Shown here piece by piece: positions 31,581 to 40,513 of a stretch of DNA of 50,687 bases. Positions within the stretch are counted from its first letter, which is position 1. Every line of letters begins with the position of its first letter. The notes beneath the pieces were generated by a model, which saw only the letters and a program-made list of their open reading frames with translations, had not been told where the DNA came from and made no database searches. The position numbers and the translations under genes are program-made. The DNA comes from an uncultured Rhodospirillales bacterium. Its GTDB lineage: Bacteria > Pseudomonadota > Alphaproteobacteria > Azospirillales > Azospirillaceae. The stretch spans positions 1-50,687 of the forward strand of contig CAIZDL010000045.1 in NCBI GenBank assembly GCA_903931735.1, read 5' to 3'.

Positions 31581-33896
31581 TTAGTTCCTGAGTGGCTTGC
31601 CGGTGGCCAGCATGTGTTCAATCCGGTCGAGGGTCTCGCGGGTGCGCACCAGTTTCATAAACTCTTGAAGCTCCAGGGCCAATAACGCGTCTTCGCCCAC
31701 CGTTTCAGTGATGTCGGTCTCACCTCCGGTTAAAATCGTCGCGACCGCGCGGGAGACCGTGGCATCGTGGGGCGTGGCCTTGCCCTGAAGGCGCAAATTT
31801 TCGATCATCAGTTCAAGGGCGACGCGACCGGCGGGACCGGGCAGCGCCAAACGCGGTGGCGGGCCGGGGGGGCGATAATTTTCGGCCAGCTCCAGCGCGC
31901 GGGCCTTGGCGGTCGCCAGCAGGCGGTCGCGGTTCATGACAATGGTATCGCTGGGACGCAGATATTTCAGCGCCATCGCCTCCGCCGCCGACTTTGCCAT
32001 TTTCGCCATGGCGATGGTCTCAAAGGCTTTGGCAATCGCAGGCATCGGCCCGCCGGGGCGCTTTTTATCGAGGTAATGGCGCACCAGCAGCTCTTTGCTG
32101 CCTCCCCACGCCGGCAATACGCCAACCCCAACCTCGACCAGCCCAATATAAGATTCGGCGTGCGCAGTCACAGCGTCGCAATTGAGCAAGACCTCGCAGC
32201 CGCCGCCGAGCGCAAGGCCGGTGGGCGCTGCCACCACGGGGAAGGGCGCGTCGCGCAGGGCCAGTAGGTTTTTCTGGCCCTCGGCAATCCGCTCGCCGAT
32301 TTGATCCCACAATGCAACGTTGTAGAGGAACATCGCGAGCCCGAGATTGGCCCCGACGGAGAAGTTTTCGCTTTCGTTGTGAATAACCAGCGCTTTCCAC
32401 CGCCCCTGTCCATCGCCGATCCGCTCGATGGCGGTATGGATCATGGCGAAAACCAGCGGGTCGAGGGTGTTCATTTTGGATGTAAATTCCAGACAGACCA
32501 CCCCGTCTCCGATGTCCCAAAGCGATGCCGACGGGTTGCGTGCGACCGGTTTGCTCATGCGTTTGATATCGCCGAGCAGCAGCACACCTTCGGGGCGCAC
32601 GACCGGCTGATAGGCACCATCCGGCCCCAATACTTCTTGCCGGCCCGCTTCCAGCCGGTAAAATGGCCGTTCGGCGGCGGCTGTGACCAAGGGCGGCGTG
32701 GCCAGCCCGGCCTTTTTCAGTGCGGCCGCAAACCAGGCTCCGCCCAGTCGGTCAATCAACTCAAAGGGGCCAAACTTCCAATTATATCCGAGCCTAAGGG
32801 CGCGGTCGATCGCTTCCAGGTCTGGGGAAACTTCCGGCACCAGCGATGCGGCATAGGCCAGCGTTGGCAGCATTGCCGCGCGGGCGTAAGCGCCGCCCCG
32901 GTCGGAGTGATCAAATAACAGGGTGAGGTGCTGGCGCGCGGCGGCGACGCTGGCGAGTTCGGCCTTTTCCGTCGTGCGATAATCGCCGGTGGTCAGATCG
33001 ATGGTTTGTTTGACCCGCGCGCCGCCGGGCCGTTTATCCAGCCGATAAAATCCGCCTTTGCCCTTGCGTCCGGTGTTGCCAGCCGCGATCATGCGGGAAA
33101 ATAGCGGGTGTTCGCGGTAAAGTGCGCGAAAAGCGTCAGCCTCCGGCAGTGCGCCGAGCAGGCTGCGCGTGACATGGGGCAAAAGGTCCAGCCCAACCAG
33201 ATCGATCAGACCAAACACCCCGGTTTTGGGCAGGCCCAGCGGCTTGCCGCACACGGCATCGGCTTCCTCGACGGTGAGGCCGAGATCGAAGGCGGCGTTG
33301 ATCGCCGCTTGGATCCAAAAAGCACCGATCCGGTTGGCGATAAAGCCTGGCGTATCCTGGCACGCGACCACGCCCTTGCCCAACCGATGGTCGGCAAACG
33401 CGGTGATGGCCGCGAGCGCTTCCGGCCGGGTTGCCGGCCCCGTTACCAGCTCCAGCAGACGCATATAGCGAGGCGGATTGAAAAAATGGGTGATTAAAAA
33501 GTCGGCGGCAAAGGCTTCGCTCTGACCAGAAACCAATTTTGCAAGGGGAATGGTGGATGTGTTGGACGAAACCACCGCGCCCGGCTTGCGCACGGCATCG
33601 AGTTGGGTATAGAGCGCAGATTTTGCGCCGGAATCTTCGATTACTGCTTCGATAATCCAGTCTGCATTGGCAAGGTGCGCAAGATCGGCGGTTAAATCAC
33701 CGGGCGTTACCAATGTTGCTGCGGCGCCATCCATGAAGGGCGCCGGCTCGGTCTTGGCCATTCGCTTGAGCGCCGCCGCTGCGGCGCCGGGCACGATATC
33801 CAGCAGCAACACCGGCACGCCGGCATTGGCGATCTGGGCGGCGATGCCGCTGCCCATTACCCCGGCGCCAATTACGGCGGCTTGGCGTATCTCCAT
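31581..33896 (-). CDS. fadN: 3-hydroxyacyl-CoA dehydrogenase / enoyl-CoA hydratase fusion (FadN-like)
   Basis: 771 residues from the ATG at 33896; the open frame continues upstream into the thiolase gene but the family start is MEIRQAAVIGAGVMGSG. Residues 1-190 are the NAD-binding domain (GAGVMGSGIAAQIANAG), 190-450 the 3-hydroxyacyl-CoA dehydrogenase C-domains (CQDTPGFIANRIG), and about 490-720 an enoyl-CoA hydratase domain (SVGANLGLAMFL, GLALGGGCEVLLNCD). This dehydrogenase-first order is that of Bacillus FadN, the reverse of E. coli FadB. Performs hydration and second oxidation of beta-oxidation. Gap of 14 bases after the thiolase stop. Confidence 0.92.
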   Translation of the reverse strand: MEIRQAAVIGAGVMGSGIAAQIANAGVPVLLLDIVPGAAAAALKRMAKTEPAPFMDGAAATLVTPGDLTADLAHLANADWIIEAVIEDSGAKSALYTQLDAVRKPGAVVSSNTSTIPLAKLVSGQSEAFAADFLITHFFNPPRYMRLLELVTGPATRPEALAAITAFADHRLGKGVVACQDTPGFIANRIGAFWIQAAINAAFDLGLTVEEADAVCGKPLGLPKTGVFGLIDLVGLDLLPHVTRSLLGALPEADAFRALYREHPLFSRMIAAGNTGRKGKGGFYRLDKRPGGARVKQTIDLTTGDYRTTEKAELASVAAARQHLTLLFDHSDRGGAYARAAMLPTLAYAASLVPEVSPDLEAIDRALRLGYNWKFGPFELIDRLGGAWFAAALKKAGLATPPLVTAAAERPFYRLEAGRQEVLGPDGAYQPVVRPEGVLLLGDIKRMSKPVARNPSASLWDIGDGVVCLEFTSKMNTLDPLVFAMIHTAIERIGDGQGRWKALVIHNESENFSVGANLGLAMFLYNVALWDQIGERIAEGQKNLLALRDAPFPVVAAPTGLALGGGCEVLLNCDAVTAHAESYIGLVEVGVGVLPAWGGSKELLVRHYLDKKRPGGPMPAIAKAFETIAMAKMAKSAAEAMALKYLRPSDTIVMNRDRLLATAKARALELAENYRPPGPPPRLALPGPAGRVALELMIENLRLQGKATPHDATVSRAVATILTGGETDITETVGEDALLALELQEFMKLVRTRETLDRIEHMLATGKPLRN

Positions 33897-33910
33897 AACA
33901 GCCTCCCCGG

Positions 33911-35035
33911 TCACGCGGCTTCTAAAATGGTGGCGATGCCCTGACCGCCGCCGATACATTGGGTGGCAAGGGCAAATTGCCGGCCGTGGCGTTTGAGTAA
34001 CGCTGCCGCTTTGCCGGTGATGCGGGCTCCGGTGGCGCCAAGCGGGTGGCCGATGGCAATGGCGCCGCCGTCGAGATTGATCCGGGCCGGATCGAGCCCC
34101 AACACCTCGATGCACGCCAGCGATTGGGCGGCAAACGCTTCGTTAAGCTCAATAATATCGATATCTTGCAGCGATAGGCCCGCCCGCGCCAGGGCCTTGC
34201 GGGTTGCGGCTACCGGGCCGATGCCCATGAGATCGGGCTCGCAGCCAACAACCGCGATTGCGCGGATTTTGGCCAGGATTGCCAGCCCGTGGTCGTGGGC
34301 GTAGCGTTCGCTGGTCACCAGTACCGCCGCCGCGCCATCGGTGAGCGGGGAGGAGGTGCCGGCGGTGACCGACCCTGCGCTGTCAAAAGCCGGACCGAGC
34401 GCCGCGAGTTGCTCTGCCGTGGTTTCCGGACGGATGCAGCCATCAACGCCAACCCCGGATATATCGACGATTTCATCGGCCAGCCGGCCTTCGGCGCGGG
34501 CCTCGCTGGCTTTGCGTTGGGAGCCGAGCGCAAAGGCGTCTTGGGCCGCGCGGGAAATCGAGTGGCGCCGGGCCAATTCTTCGGCGGTGCGCCCCATGGC
34601 GTGGTAGGCGGCGGGATAGCTTTTGGCGAGGCCCGGGTGAGGCATGGGGTTAAAGCCCATCACCGGCACCCGCGACATGGATTCGACGCCGGCGCATATA
34701 AAGGCGTCGCCAGCGCCGAGGGCAATCGCCCCCGCTGCGCTGTGAATCGCTTGCATTGAGGAGCCGCAATAGCGATTGATGGTGGTGGCGGCGATCCCCA
34801 GCGGTAAGCCTGCGAGGAAGCCAATGGTGCGGGCAACGTTAAGCCCTTGTTCTCCCTCGGGAAATGCGCAGCCGAGGATCAAGTCTTCAAGGTCGTCGGC
34901 GGGCACGCCGGTGCGGCCGACCAACTCACGAACTACGGCCGCCGCAAGGTCGTCGGGCCGGGTGCGCGCAAGGCCCCCTTTGCCGGCAGGCGTGAACGGG
35001 GAGCGGGCATACCCAGCGATAACGGCATGGTTCAT
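33911..35035 (-). CDS. fadA: Acetyl-CoA C-acyltransferase (thiolase, FadA-like)
   Basis: 374 residues. Nucleophile in NRYCGSSMQAIHSAA near Cys90; the downstream catalytic His in GGAIAIGHPLGATGAR and second Cys in LATQCIGGGQG are all present. Splits 3-ketoacyl-CoA to acetyl-CoA and a shortened acyl-CoA. Its ATG overlaps the merR stop by four bases, giving a merR-fadA-fadN-acd operon in order of transcription. Confidence 0.95.
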   Translation of the reverse strand: MNHAVIAGYARSPFTPAGKGGLARTRPDDLAAAVVRELVGRTGVPADDLEDLILGCAFPEGEQGLNVARTIGFLAGLPLGIAATTINRYCGSSMQAIHSAAGAIALGAGDAFICAGVESMSRVPVMGFNPMPHPGLAKSYPAAYHAMGRTAEELARRHSISRAAQDAFALGSQRKASEARAEGRLADEIVDISGVGVDGCIRPETTAEQLAALGPAFDSAGSVTAGTSSPLTDGAAAVLVTSERYAHDHGLAILAKIRAIAVVGCEPDLMGIGPVAATRKALARAGLSLQDIDIIELNEAFAAQSLACIEVLGLDPARINLDGGAIAIGHPLGATGARITGKAAALLKRHGRQFALATQCIGGGQGIATILEAA

Positions 35036-35487
35036 GATGCAATCCCCTCAGTGATCCCGTGGCGCCGGAGATGGCCGGCTGCCGTTTCAACCATGTCTTT
35101 GAGGTCGGTTAATGTGTCTTGAACGTCGCGCAACTGGAGTTCCAGGGCCGCGATCCGGGATCGGCCCCGGTTGACCAGATAGCGCATTTGCTCAATCTGG
35201 CCGTCTTCGGCATGATAAAGCTCGAGGAAGTCGCGGATTTCTGCGATGGTGAAGCCCAGTCGCTTGCCCCGGCAGATCAACGCCAGCCGCGCGCGGTCCG
35301 CCGGGCCGTAAACACGCTGCCCGCCGGTTCGCGCCGGGGCCAGCAACCCTTGGTCTTCATAATACCGGATGGTGCGTGCCGTCAGCCCAAACGATTTCGT
35401 TAGGGCGCCGATCGTCTCGCCATCATCCAGCGTGTGGTCTCCGGCGTCATGGTCCTTGGTGTTTTGGTTCCTGGCGTTCTGGGTCAT
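35032..35487 (-). CDS. MerR-family regulator of the beta-oxidation operon
   Basis: 151 residues. After a charged N-terminus rich in Asn/Asp/His comes the MerR winged helix (ALTKSFGLTARTIRYYEDQGLL, GQRVYGPADRARLALICRGKRLGF), then a coiled dimer helix (about 105-140). No metal-binding Cys. Resembles the LiuR/PsrA-like MerR proteins that control acyl-CoA degradation operons in proteobacteria; as first gene of this operon it probably controls it, with an acyl-CoA as likely effector (inference). Confidence 0.9.
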   Translation of the reverse strand: MTQNARNQNTKDHDAGDHTLDDGETIGALTKSFGLTARTIRYYEDQGLLAPARTGGQRVYGPADRARLALICRGKRLGFTIAEIRDFLELYHAEDGQIEQMRYLVNRGRSRIAALELQLRDVQDTLTDLKDMVETAAGHLRRHGITEGIAS

Positions 35488-35521
35488 GAAGCGCCTCTCC
35501 CCTGTTCCCGGTTCTGGCTAT

Positions 35522-35560
35522 CCTTCACGTTAAGGTAAGTTCATGGCCTCGTGCGGTCAA
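35522..35560 (-). promoter_or_regulatory. Possible promoter and dyad upstream of merR
   Basis: On the minus strand a -35-like TTGACC (35560-35555) and a -10-like TACCTT (35537-35532) are 17 bases apart. CCTT-N6-AAGG (35522-35535) is a short dyad overlapping the -10, where a MerR protein would bind. Sequence agreement with the -10 consensus is poor. Confidence 0.3.
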
Positions 35561-35570
35561 GGCTGATGCA

Positions 35571-35600
35571 AAAACCCCCGCGCCAATTAAAGCGCGGGGG
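35571..35600 (-). terminator. leuB: Intrinsic terminator after leuB
   Basis: Perfect nine-bp stem CCCCCGCGC/GCGCGGGGG (35575-35583 and 35592-35600) with an eight-base loop. On the minus strand it is followed by TTTTTG. It lies 30 bases past the leuB stop. Confidence 0.88.
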
Positions 35601-35629
35601 CACCATGCCGGCCGTGGAGGGTAAGTAAA

Positions 35630-36751
35630 TCAGACAGCTCCGACGTTGAGTTTGTCGAGTGCACGGAGGATCGAGTCACCCATCACCGTCGTCGAGCAGC
35701 GGGCCATGCCCGGCGCCATAATATCGGTGGTGCGCAAGCCGCCCTTGAGCACTTGAGCTGCCGCCTTTTCGATCATCTCCGCTTCGGCGGCGAGGTCGAA
35801 AGAATAGCGCAGACACATGGCAAAGCTGAACATCGCGGCAATTGGATTGGCGATATCACGGCCGGCGATGTCGGGTGCGGAGCCATGCACCGGTTCGTAG
35901 AGTGCCCGCCGCGTTCCCGTGGCATCGGCAACGCCAAGCGAGGCCGAAGGGAGCATCCCGAGCGAGCCGGTAAGCATTGCCGCTTCGTCGGAAAGCATGT
36001 CGCCGAACAGATTGTCAGTGACGATTACGTCGAACTGCCGTGGATTGCGGATCAACTGCATTCCGCAGTTATCGGCGTACATATGGCTGAGTTCCACATC
36101 GCTAAACTCGGCCGCGTGCAGTGCCGTCACCTCTTCGCGCCACAACAGGCCCGATTCCATGACGTTGGCCTTTTCCACCGAGCAGACCTTACGGCTGCGC
36201 TTGCGCGCCAGCTCGAATGCGACTCGGGCCACGCGCTGAATTTCGCTGGTTGTGTAAACTTGCGTGTTAACCCCTTGGCGCTCGCCATTTTCAAGGGTCG
36301 TGATGCCCCTTGGCTCGCCAAAATAAACGCCACCGGTCAGCTCGCGCACAATCATAATATCGAGACCGCGCACAATGTCCGCCTTAAGCGGTGACGCATC
36401 GACCAGGGCATCCAGCACAATGGCCGGGCGCAAATTGGCAAAAAGCGCCAACTCTTTGCGGAGCCGAAGTAATCCCGCCTCGGGGCGGCGCTCAAACTCG
36501 ATTTTATCCCACTTTGGTCCACCAACGGCGCCAAGAAGCACGGCATCGGCGGCTTTGGCATCGGCGAGCGTGGCTTCGCTAAGCGGCACTCCGCTGGCTT
36601 CGATGGCGGCGCCGCCTACCAGCCCTTCTTTTACTTCGAAGGTCTGGCCCCGGCGTCGGCCCATCCAGTCGACCAGCCGGCGTACTTGCCGCATTACTTC
36701 CGGCCCGATTCCGTCGCCGGCCAGGATCAATAATTTTTTGTTGGCGGACAT
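35630..36751 (-). CDS. leuB: 3-isopropylmalate dehydrogenase LeuB
   Basis: 373 residues, full length. Family motifs: [17 protein letters not shown] at the start, the substrate-binding arginines around [17 protein letters not shown], and the Mg2+/NAD site [27 protein letters not shown]. Oxidatively decarboxylates 3-isopropylmalate in leucine synthesis. It follows leuD by 94 bases and closes with a strong terminator. Confidence 0.97.
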   Translation of the reverse strand: MSANKKLLILAGDGIGPEVMRQVRRLVDWMGRRRGQTFEVKEGLVGGAAIEASGVPLSEATLADAKAADAVLLGAVGGPKWDKIEFERRPEAGLLRLRKELALFANLRPAIVLDALVDASPLKADIVRGLDIMIVRELTGGVYFGEPRGITTLENGERQGVNTQVYTTSEIQRVARVAFELARKRSRKVCSVEKANVMESGLLWREEVTALHAAEFSDVELSHMYADNCGMQLIRNPRQFDVIVTDNLFGDMLSDEAAMLTGSLGMLPSASLGVADATGTRRALYEPVHGSAPDIAGRDIANPIAAMFSFAMCLRYSFDLAAEAEMIEKAAAQVLKGGLRTTDIMAPGMARCSTTVMGDSILRALDKLNVGAV

Positions 36752-36845
36752 GACGTTCGAACTCCAGCTAGAATTTCATTCTGGAACTTATAGAGTTTCA
36801 CAGGCCCCCAGAAAAGACTTTGTTTGCGCCTGCATACAAAATTTT

Positions 36846-37457
36846 TCAGTTCCATAGCCACGGCTGGCTCATGCGTTGCTTCGTTTCGAAAGCATCAATG
36901 GCGCCTACCTGTTGCAGCGTTAAACCAATATCGTCCAGTCCGTTTAAAAGGCAATGGCGCCGGAACGAATCTATGGTGAAGCGATACGTGTCACCATCGG
37001 GGCCAGTGACCACTTGTTCTTCTAGGTCGACCATAACGATGGCGTTGGCGCCGCGCTCGGCATACGCGAGTAGCGCATCGACTTGTTCGCGCGGAAGAAC
37101 AATCGGGAGAATTCCATTCTTGAAACAGTTATTATAAAAAATGTCGGCGAATGAAGGGGCGATGATGCAGCGAATACCGAAATCGAGCAGTGCCCAAGGC
37201 GCGTGTTCGCGGGATGATCCGCAACCAAAGTTCTCCCCGGCAACCAAGATTGAAGCGTTTCGGTAGGCCGCACGGTTTAGAACGAAATCGGAGATTTCCG
37301 ACCCATCGGCCTGATAGCGCATTTCGTCAAAAAGATTGCGGCCGAGCCCGGTACGCTTGATCGTTTTAAGGAATTGCTTAGGAATAATCATGTCAGTGTC
37401 GACATTGATCAGTGATAATGGCGCCGCAACGCCTCGTATTTGAGTAAATTTTTGCAT
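36846..37457 (-). CDS. leuD: 3-isopropylmalate dehydratase small subunit LeuD
   Basis: 203 residues from the ATG at 37457 ([14 protein letters not shown]), with a GGAAGGTGG site about nine bases upstream; the longer open frame (to 37553) has an atypical N-terminus. Motifs: [33 protein letters not shown] and [20 protein letters not shown], all typical. With the LeuC large subunit it isomerises isopropylmalate. leuC is not adjacent; the next gene upstream is the divergent hsp20, so leuC must be elsewhere. Confidence 0.97.
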   Translation of the reverse strand: MQKFTQIRGVAAPLSLINVDTDMIIPKQFLKTIKRTGLGRNLFDEMRYQADGSEISDFVLNRAAYRNASILVAGENFGCGSSREHAPWALLDFGIRCIIAPSFADIFYNNCFKNGILPIVLPREQVDALLAYAERGANAIVMVDLEEQVVTGPDGDTYRFTIDSFRRHCLLNGLDDIGLTLQQVGAIDAFETKQRMSQPWLWN

Positions 37458-37616
37458 TGAGGTTCCACCTTCCGCCCGTTGCTCCGCCTCATAGCAAATT
37501 TGTAGCGTCGTTTCCAGGGTGACCAGCGCGGAGCAGCCTCCCTCGGGGACCATACCGGCGCCGCCTTAAGCCATCTTGGTTTTGCGTATCGGCTTTGTTT
37601 ATCGCGGAAAGTCGTT

Positions 37617-37644
37617 CTTGACCCGGCGTTAAACTTTTCCATCT
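37617..37644 (+). promoter_or_regulatory. Sigma-32-like promoter of hsp20
   Basis: CTTGACC at 37617-37623 and TTCCATCT at 37637-37644, separated by 13 bases. This is close to the heat-shock consensus CTTGAAA-N(11-15)-CCCCATNT. Located about 97 bases before the hsp20 ATG. Confidence 0.5.
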
Positions 37645-37695
37645 AATACTGGGCTGGCTCATATCAGGCCGGTGAGTAAGGTGAGGCAGGCAACC

Positions 37696-37730
37696 TTGGG
37701 TGTCCGGCCCCAGACGCCCAACCGGAGGAG
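37696..37730 (+). promoter_or_regulatory. Leader hairpin next to the hsp20 ribosome site; possible RNA thermometer
   Basis: TTGGGTGTC (37696-37704) pairs with GACGCCCAA (37713-37721), nine pairs including one G-U, loop of eight. The ribosome site GGAGGAG (37724-37730) begins three bases later; an alternative pairing TCCGG (37703-37707) with CCGGA (37722-37726) would cover part of it. Small heat-shock genes of alphaproteobacteria often carry ROSE-type thermometers. Folding was done by eye only. Confidence 0.35.
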
Positions 37731-37740
37731 ACTGCGTTCG

Positions 37741-38229
37741 ATGACGACACGCCCTTCGATGTTCGATAGCCCTTTGTTGCTCGGTTTCGACCAGTTTGAG
37801 CGGACGCTCGAGCGGATATCGAAATGGTCGACCGAAGGCTACCCGCCTTACAATGTTGAGCAAATCGGTGAGCGGGGGCTGCGTATTACTCTTGCGGTCG
37901 CCGGCTTTACCCTTGATGATCTAAAAATTCAGGTCGAAGACAACCATTTGATGGTGCGCGGCCGTCAAGCCGACGACCGCAATCGGCTTTACCTGCACCG
38001 GGGGATCGCCGCTCGCCAGTTTCAGCGCAGTTTTGTGTTGGCCGACGGTATCGAGGTGGTCGGGGCCTCGCTCGATAACGGCCTGCTGAACATCGATATG
38101 AAGCGCCCAGTGCCGGAACCAAAATTGCGCATAATTCCAATCGACCCTACAGATGCCGGTGCCGGCCCACAGATAATTACCGTAATGGTGGAGGGGCGGG
38201 GTGGTCCACAGAAGCCAGAGCGGGGATGA
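37741..38229 (+). CDS. Small heat-shock protein Hsp20 (IbpA-like)
   Basis: 162 residues from ATG 37741, ten bases after GGAGGAG. N-terminal MFDSPLLLGFDQFERTLERI, then the alpha-crystallin domain (YPPYNVEQIGERGLRITLAV, FTLDDLKIQVEDNHLMVRG, the helper loop YLHRGIAARQFQRSFVLADG), ending LNIDMKRPVPEP. ATP-independent chaperone that holds unfolding proteins. Followed by a DUF1150 gene, a pair common in alphaproteobacteria. Confidence 0.95.
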   Translation: MTTRPSMFDSPLLLGFDQFERTLERISKWSTEGYPPYNVEQIGERGLRITLAVAGFTLDDLKIQVEDNHLMVRGRQADDRNRLYLHRGIAARQFQRSFVLADGIEVVGASLDNGLLNIDMKRPVPEPKLRIIPIDPTDAGAGPQIITVMVEGRGGPQKPERG

Positions 38230-38275
38230 GACGAGCTATCCCAATCGGGTGTACAGCTAAGCGTGCCTTCTTTTC

Positions 38276-38533
38276 ATGCCAGATATCGCGAGTTCAGCCA
38301 TGAATATGTCAGCCATGAATAAGTCATTTGTCAGCGCACATCCGCTGTCGTCCCAGGATTTCGCCGCGTTTGGCGTCGATCTCATGGCCTATGTGAAACC
38401 GATCAGCATTGAGGGCAACCCGGGGTTTGCCATCCATGCGGCGGATGGCACCCAGTTGACCGTGGTGGTCGGTCGGGCCAATGCTTTTGCAACGGTCCGT
38501 CGCCATGAAATGCAACCAGTAAGTGTTCACTGA
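38276..38533 (+). CDS. DUF1150 protein
   Basis: 85 residues. The part from about residue 28 on (FAAFGVDLMAYVKPI, FAIHAADGTQLTVVVGRANAFATVRRHEMQPVSVH) matches DUF1150, a small protein of unknown function often next to hsp20. The N-terminus is uncertain: a TCAGCCATGAATA duplication (38294-38306, 38309-38321) yields extra in-frame ATGs at 38300 and 38315, and none of the candidates has a clear ribosome site. Confidence 0.85.
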   Translation: MPDIASSAMNMSAMNKSFVSAHPLSSQDFAAFGVDLMAYVKPISIEGNPGFAIHAADGTQLTVVVGRANAFATVRRHEMQPVSVH

Positions 38534-38832
38534 CGGGGCGGCGACGCGACCGAATCGAGCGCAAGGCTCCGGGGGCCGTATTCACTCTATAGTAACCATG
38601 CGAAATGGTGTACTATCGACCTGTGGCCATCACGGCCATCATGTTGCGGAACTGCCACGGTAGGCATTTTCTGCCGGGCAGGGGCCGGCAAACGGTAGGG
38701 AATATCGCCACGCTTGATCGGTTCTTTCCTATAGTGTGAAGATGCTGGTTGAGCGCGGCCGGGGTGGTCGCTCGGGTTCGTTTGGGTTCATTCGGCCGAC
38801 GGTTTGGCCGGTCGCGTGCGGGGACTGATCTC
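38534..38832. other. Gap between the DUF1150 gene and fliF
   Basis: 299 bases without a recognised gene. It contains a near-perfect dyad at 38590-38615 (TAGTAACCAT, GCGAA spacer, ATGGTgTACTA with one extra base) that could be an operator or terminator, and a TGCCGG/CCGGCA hairpin at 38672-38690. The fliF promoter must lie here; a clear sigma-54 or sigma-28 pattern was not found. An open frame enters fliF from 38749 but is not credible as coding. Confidence 0.5.
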
Positions 38833-40503
38833 GTGGATGGGTTCTTGTCAAGTCTACGCAATCTCGGCGCGGCCCGGCTGGGGGCGATTGCCATCGTCGG
38901 CGCGGCGGTGCTTGGCTTTTTCATTTACTTGACCGGCCGTTTATCGACTCCGGGGATGGAGTTGCTGTACGCCGATCTTCAAGGGTCCGACGCTGCGGGC
39001 ATTGCCAAGCGGCTCGATGAGTTGAAGGTGCCTTATAAGGTAGACCCCGGCGGCACGCGGATTTCGGTCCCCCAGGATCAGGTTGGGCGCCTGCGGATGC
39101 AGATGGCTCAGGTCGGCCTGCCCAGCGGCGGCTCGATCGGCTACGAGATCTTCGACAAGGGGGAGGGCTTCGGCGCCACAAGTTTTATTCAAAATATCAA
39201 CCAGTTGCGGGCGCTGGAAGGCGAGATGGCGCGGACCATCGGCACCATTGACGGTGTGCAGAACGCGCGGGTGCATTTGGTGTTGCCGAAGCGCGAAATG
39301 TTTTCCCGCTCGGAAAACACCGCATCGGCCAGTGTGTTTTTGAAATTACGTCCTGGCTTCAAGCCCAACACCGAGCAGGTGTCGGCCATTCAGCACTTGT
39401 TGGCGGCAGCGGTGCCCAAGCTCGACCCGTCCCAGGTCGCGATCATTGATGATCATGGCAAAATGCTGGCGCGCGGCATGGGCTCGACCTCTCAGGAGGC
39501 GGCGGTTGCCAGTGCCGACGAGAAGAAGCAGGAATATGAGCGCAAACTCGCCCGCACTATTGAAGAACTGGTCGGGCGGACCGTCGGATACGATAAGGTT
39601 CGGGCGCAGGTTTCAGCCGAGCTGGATTTCGATCGCATCACCACCAACTCGGAAATATACGACCCCGAAGGCCAAGTGGTGCGCTCGACCCAAACCGTGG
39701 ATGAAAAATCCGACGCCCAGGATCGCGACCCCATGGAATCGGTCACGGTTCAAAATAATGTGCCGGGGGGCGCCGCCGGCGATTCCAAGGGCTCCTCCGG
39801 GCCGATTACCAGCAACCGCACCAACCGCAACGAGGAAACCGTCAACTACGAGATCAGCAAGACCGTGAAAAGCCACGTTCGCGAGGCGGGGCAGATCCGG
39901 CGGCTTTCGGTGGCGGTGTTGGTGGATGGTGTCTATACCCCCGACCCCAAGGGTGGCCCTGCGGCCTATTCGCCCCGACCCAAGACCGAGGTTGATCAGT
40001 TGACCGCGCTGGTCCGGTCGGCGGTGGGGTACGATGCCGTGCGCGGCGACAGCCTCGAAGTGCTGAATATGCGCTTTGCCGTGCCAGAGGGCGAGTTTGG
40101 CGCGCCGCCGGAAACCATCCTTGGAATGCCGAAGGATGATCTGTTCCGGATCGCCGAAATGCTGATCTTGGGCATTGTGGCAATTCTGGTGATCCTGCTG
40201 GTGGTGCGCCCGTTGATCACCCGTGCCTTCGAGCGGCCGGTCGAGGCCGAGGAGGACATGGACAAGCTGCTGGCCGATCAAGCCAATTTGCCGGCCCAGC
40301 TAGCCGGACCGGCAGGTGCGTTGGCGCAGGACTTGGCGCTTGAGGCGGCCCAGGCCGACGAGGAACTGGAGCAGATGATCGACATCAATCGTGTTGAAGG
40401 CCGGGTGCGGGCGTCGTCTTTGCGTAAGGTTGGTGAAATCGTCGACAAGCACCCGGAAGAGGCGGTCTCGATCTTGCGCAACTGGCTGTATCAGGAAAGT
40501 TGA
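38833..40503 (+). CDS. fliF: FliF, flagellar MS-ring protein
   Basis: 556 residues from GTG 38833 (GGGGA ribosome site), giving MDGFLSSLRNLGAARLGAIA, the usual FliF beginning; a TTG at 38749 would add 28 odd residues. First membrane helix about 17-37. Ring domains with GYEIFDKGEGFGATSFIQNINQLRALEGEMARTI-type core (signature around residues 120-155) and VQNARVHLVLPKREMF. Second membrane helix about 435-455. The C-terminal tail RASSLRKVGEIVDKHPEEA, which binds FliG, is complete. First gene of the flagellar run; followed by fliH after ten bases, with no fliG between. Confidence 0.97.
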   Translation: MDGFLSSLRNLGAARLGAIAIVGAAVLGFFIYLTGRLSTPGMELLYADLQGSDAAGIAKRLDELKVPYKVDPGGTRISVPQDQVGRLRMQMAQVGLPSGGSIGYEIFDKGEGFGATSFIQNINQLRALEGEMARTIGTIDGVQNARVHLVLPKREMFSRSENTASASVFLKLRPGFKPNTEQVSAIQHLLAAAVPKLDPSQVAIIDDHGKMLARGMGSTSQEAAVASADEKKQEYERKLARTIEELVGRTVGYDKVRAQVSAELDFDRITTNSEIYDPEGQVVRSTQTVDEKSDAQDRDPMESVTVQNNVPGGAAGDSKGSSGPITSNRTNRNEETVNYEISKTVKSHVREAGQIRRLSVAVLVDGVYTPDPKGGPAAYSPRPKTEVDQLTALVRSAVGYDAVRGDSLEVLNMRFAVPEGEFGAPPETILGMPKDDLFRIAEMLILGIVAILVILLVVRPLITRAFERPVEAEEDMDKLLADQANLPAQLAGPAGALAQDLALEAAQADEELEQMIDINRVEGRVRASSLRKVGEIVDKHPEEAVSILRNWLYQES

Positions 40504-40513
40504 TAGCAAACCC

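Noticed and set aside
38660-38700. Sigma-54 promoter of fliF
   Set aside because: A GG-N10-GC pair exists, but the surrounding bases match TGGCAC-N5-TTGC poorly.
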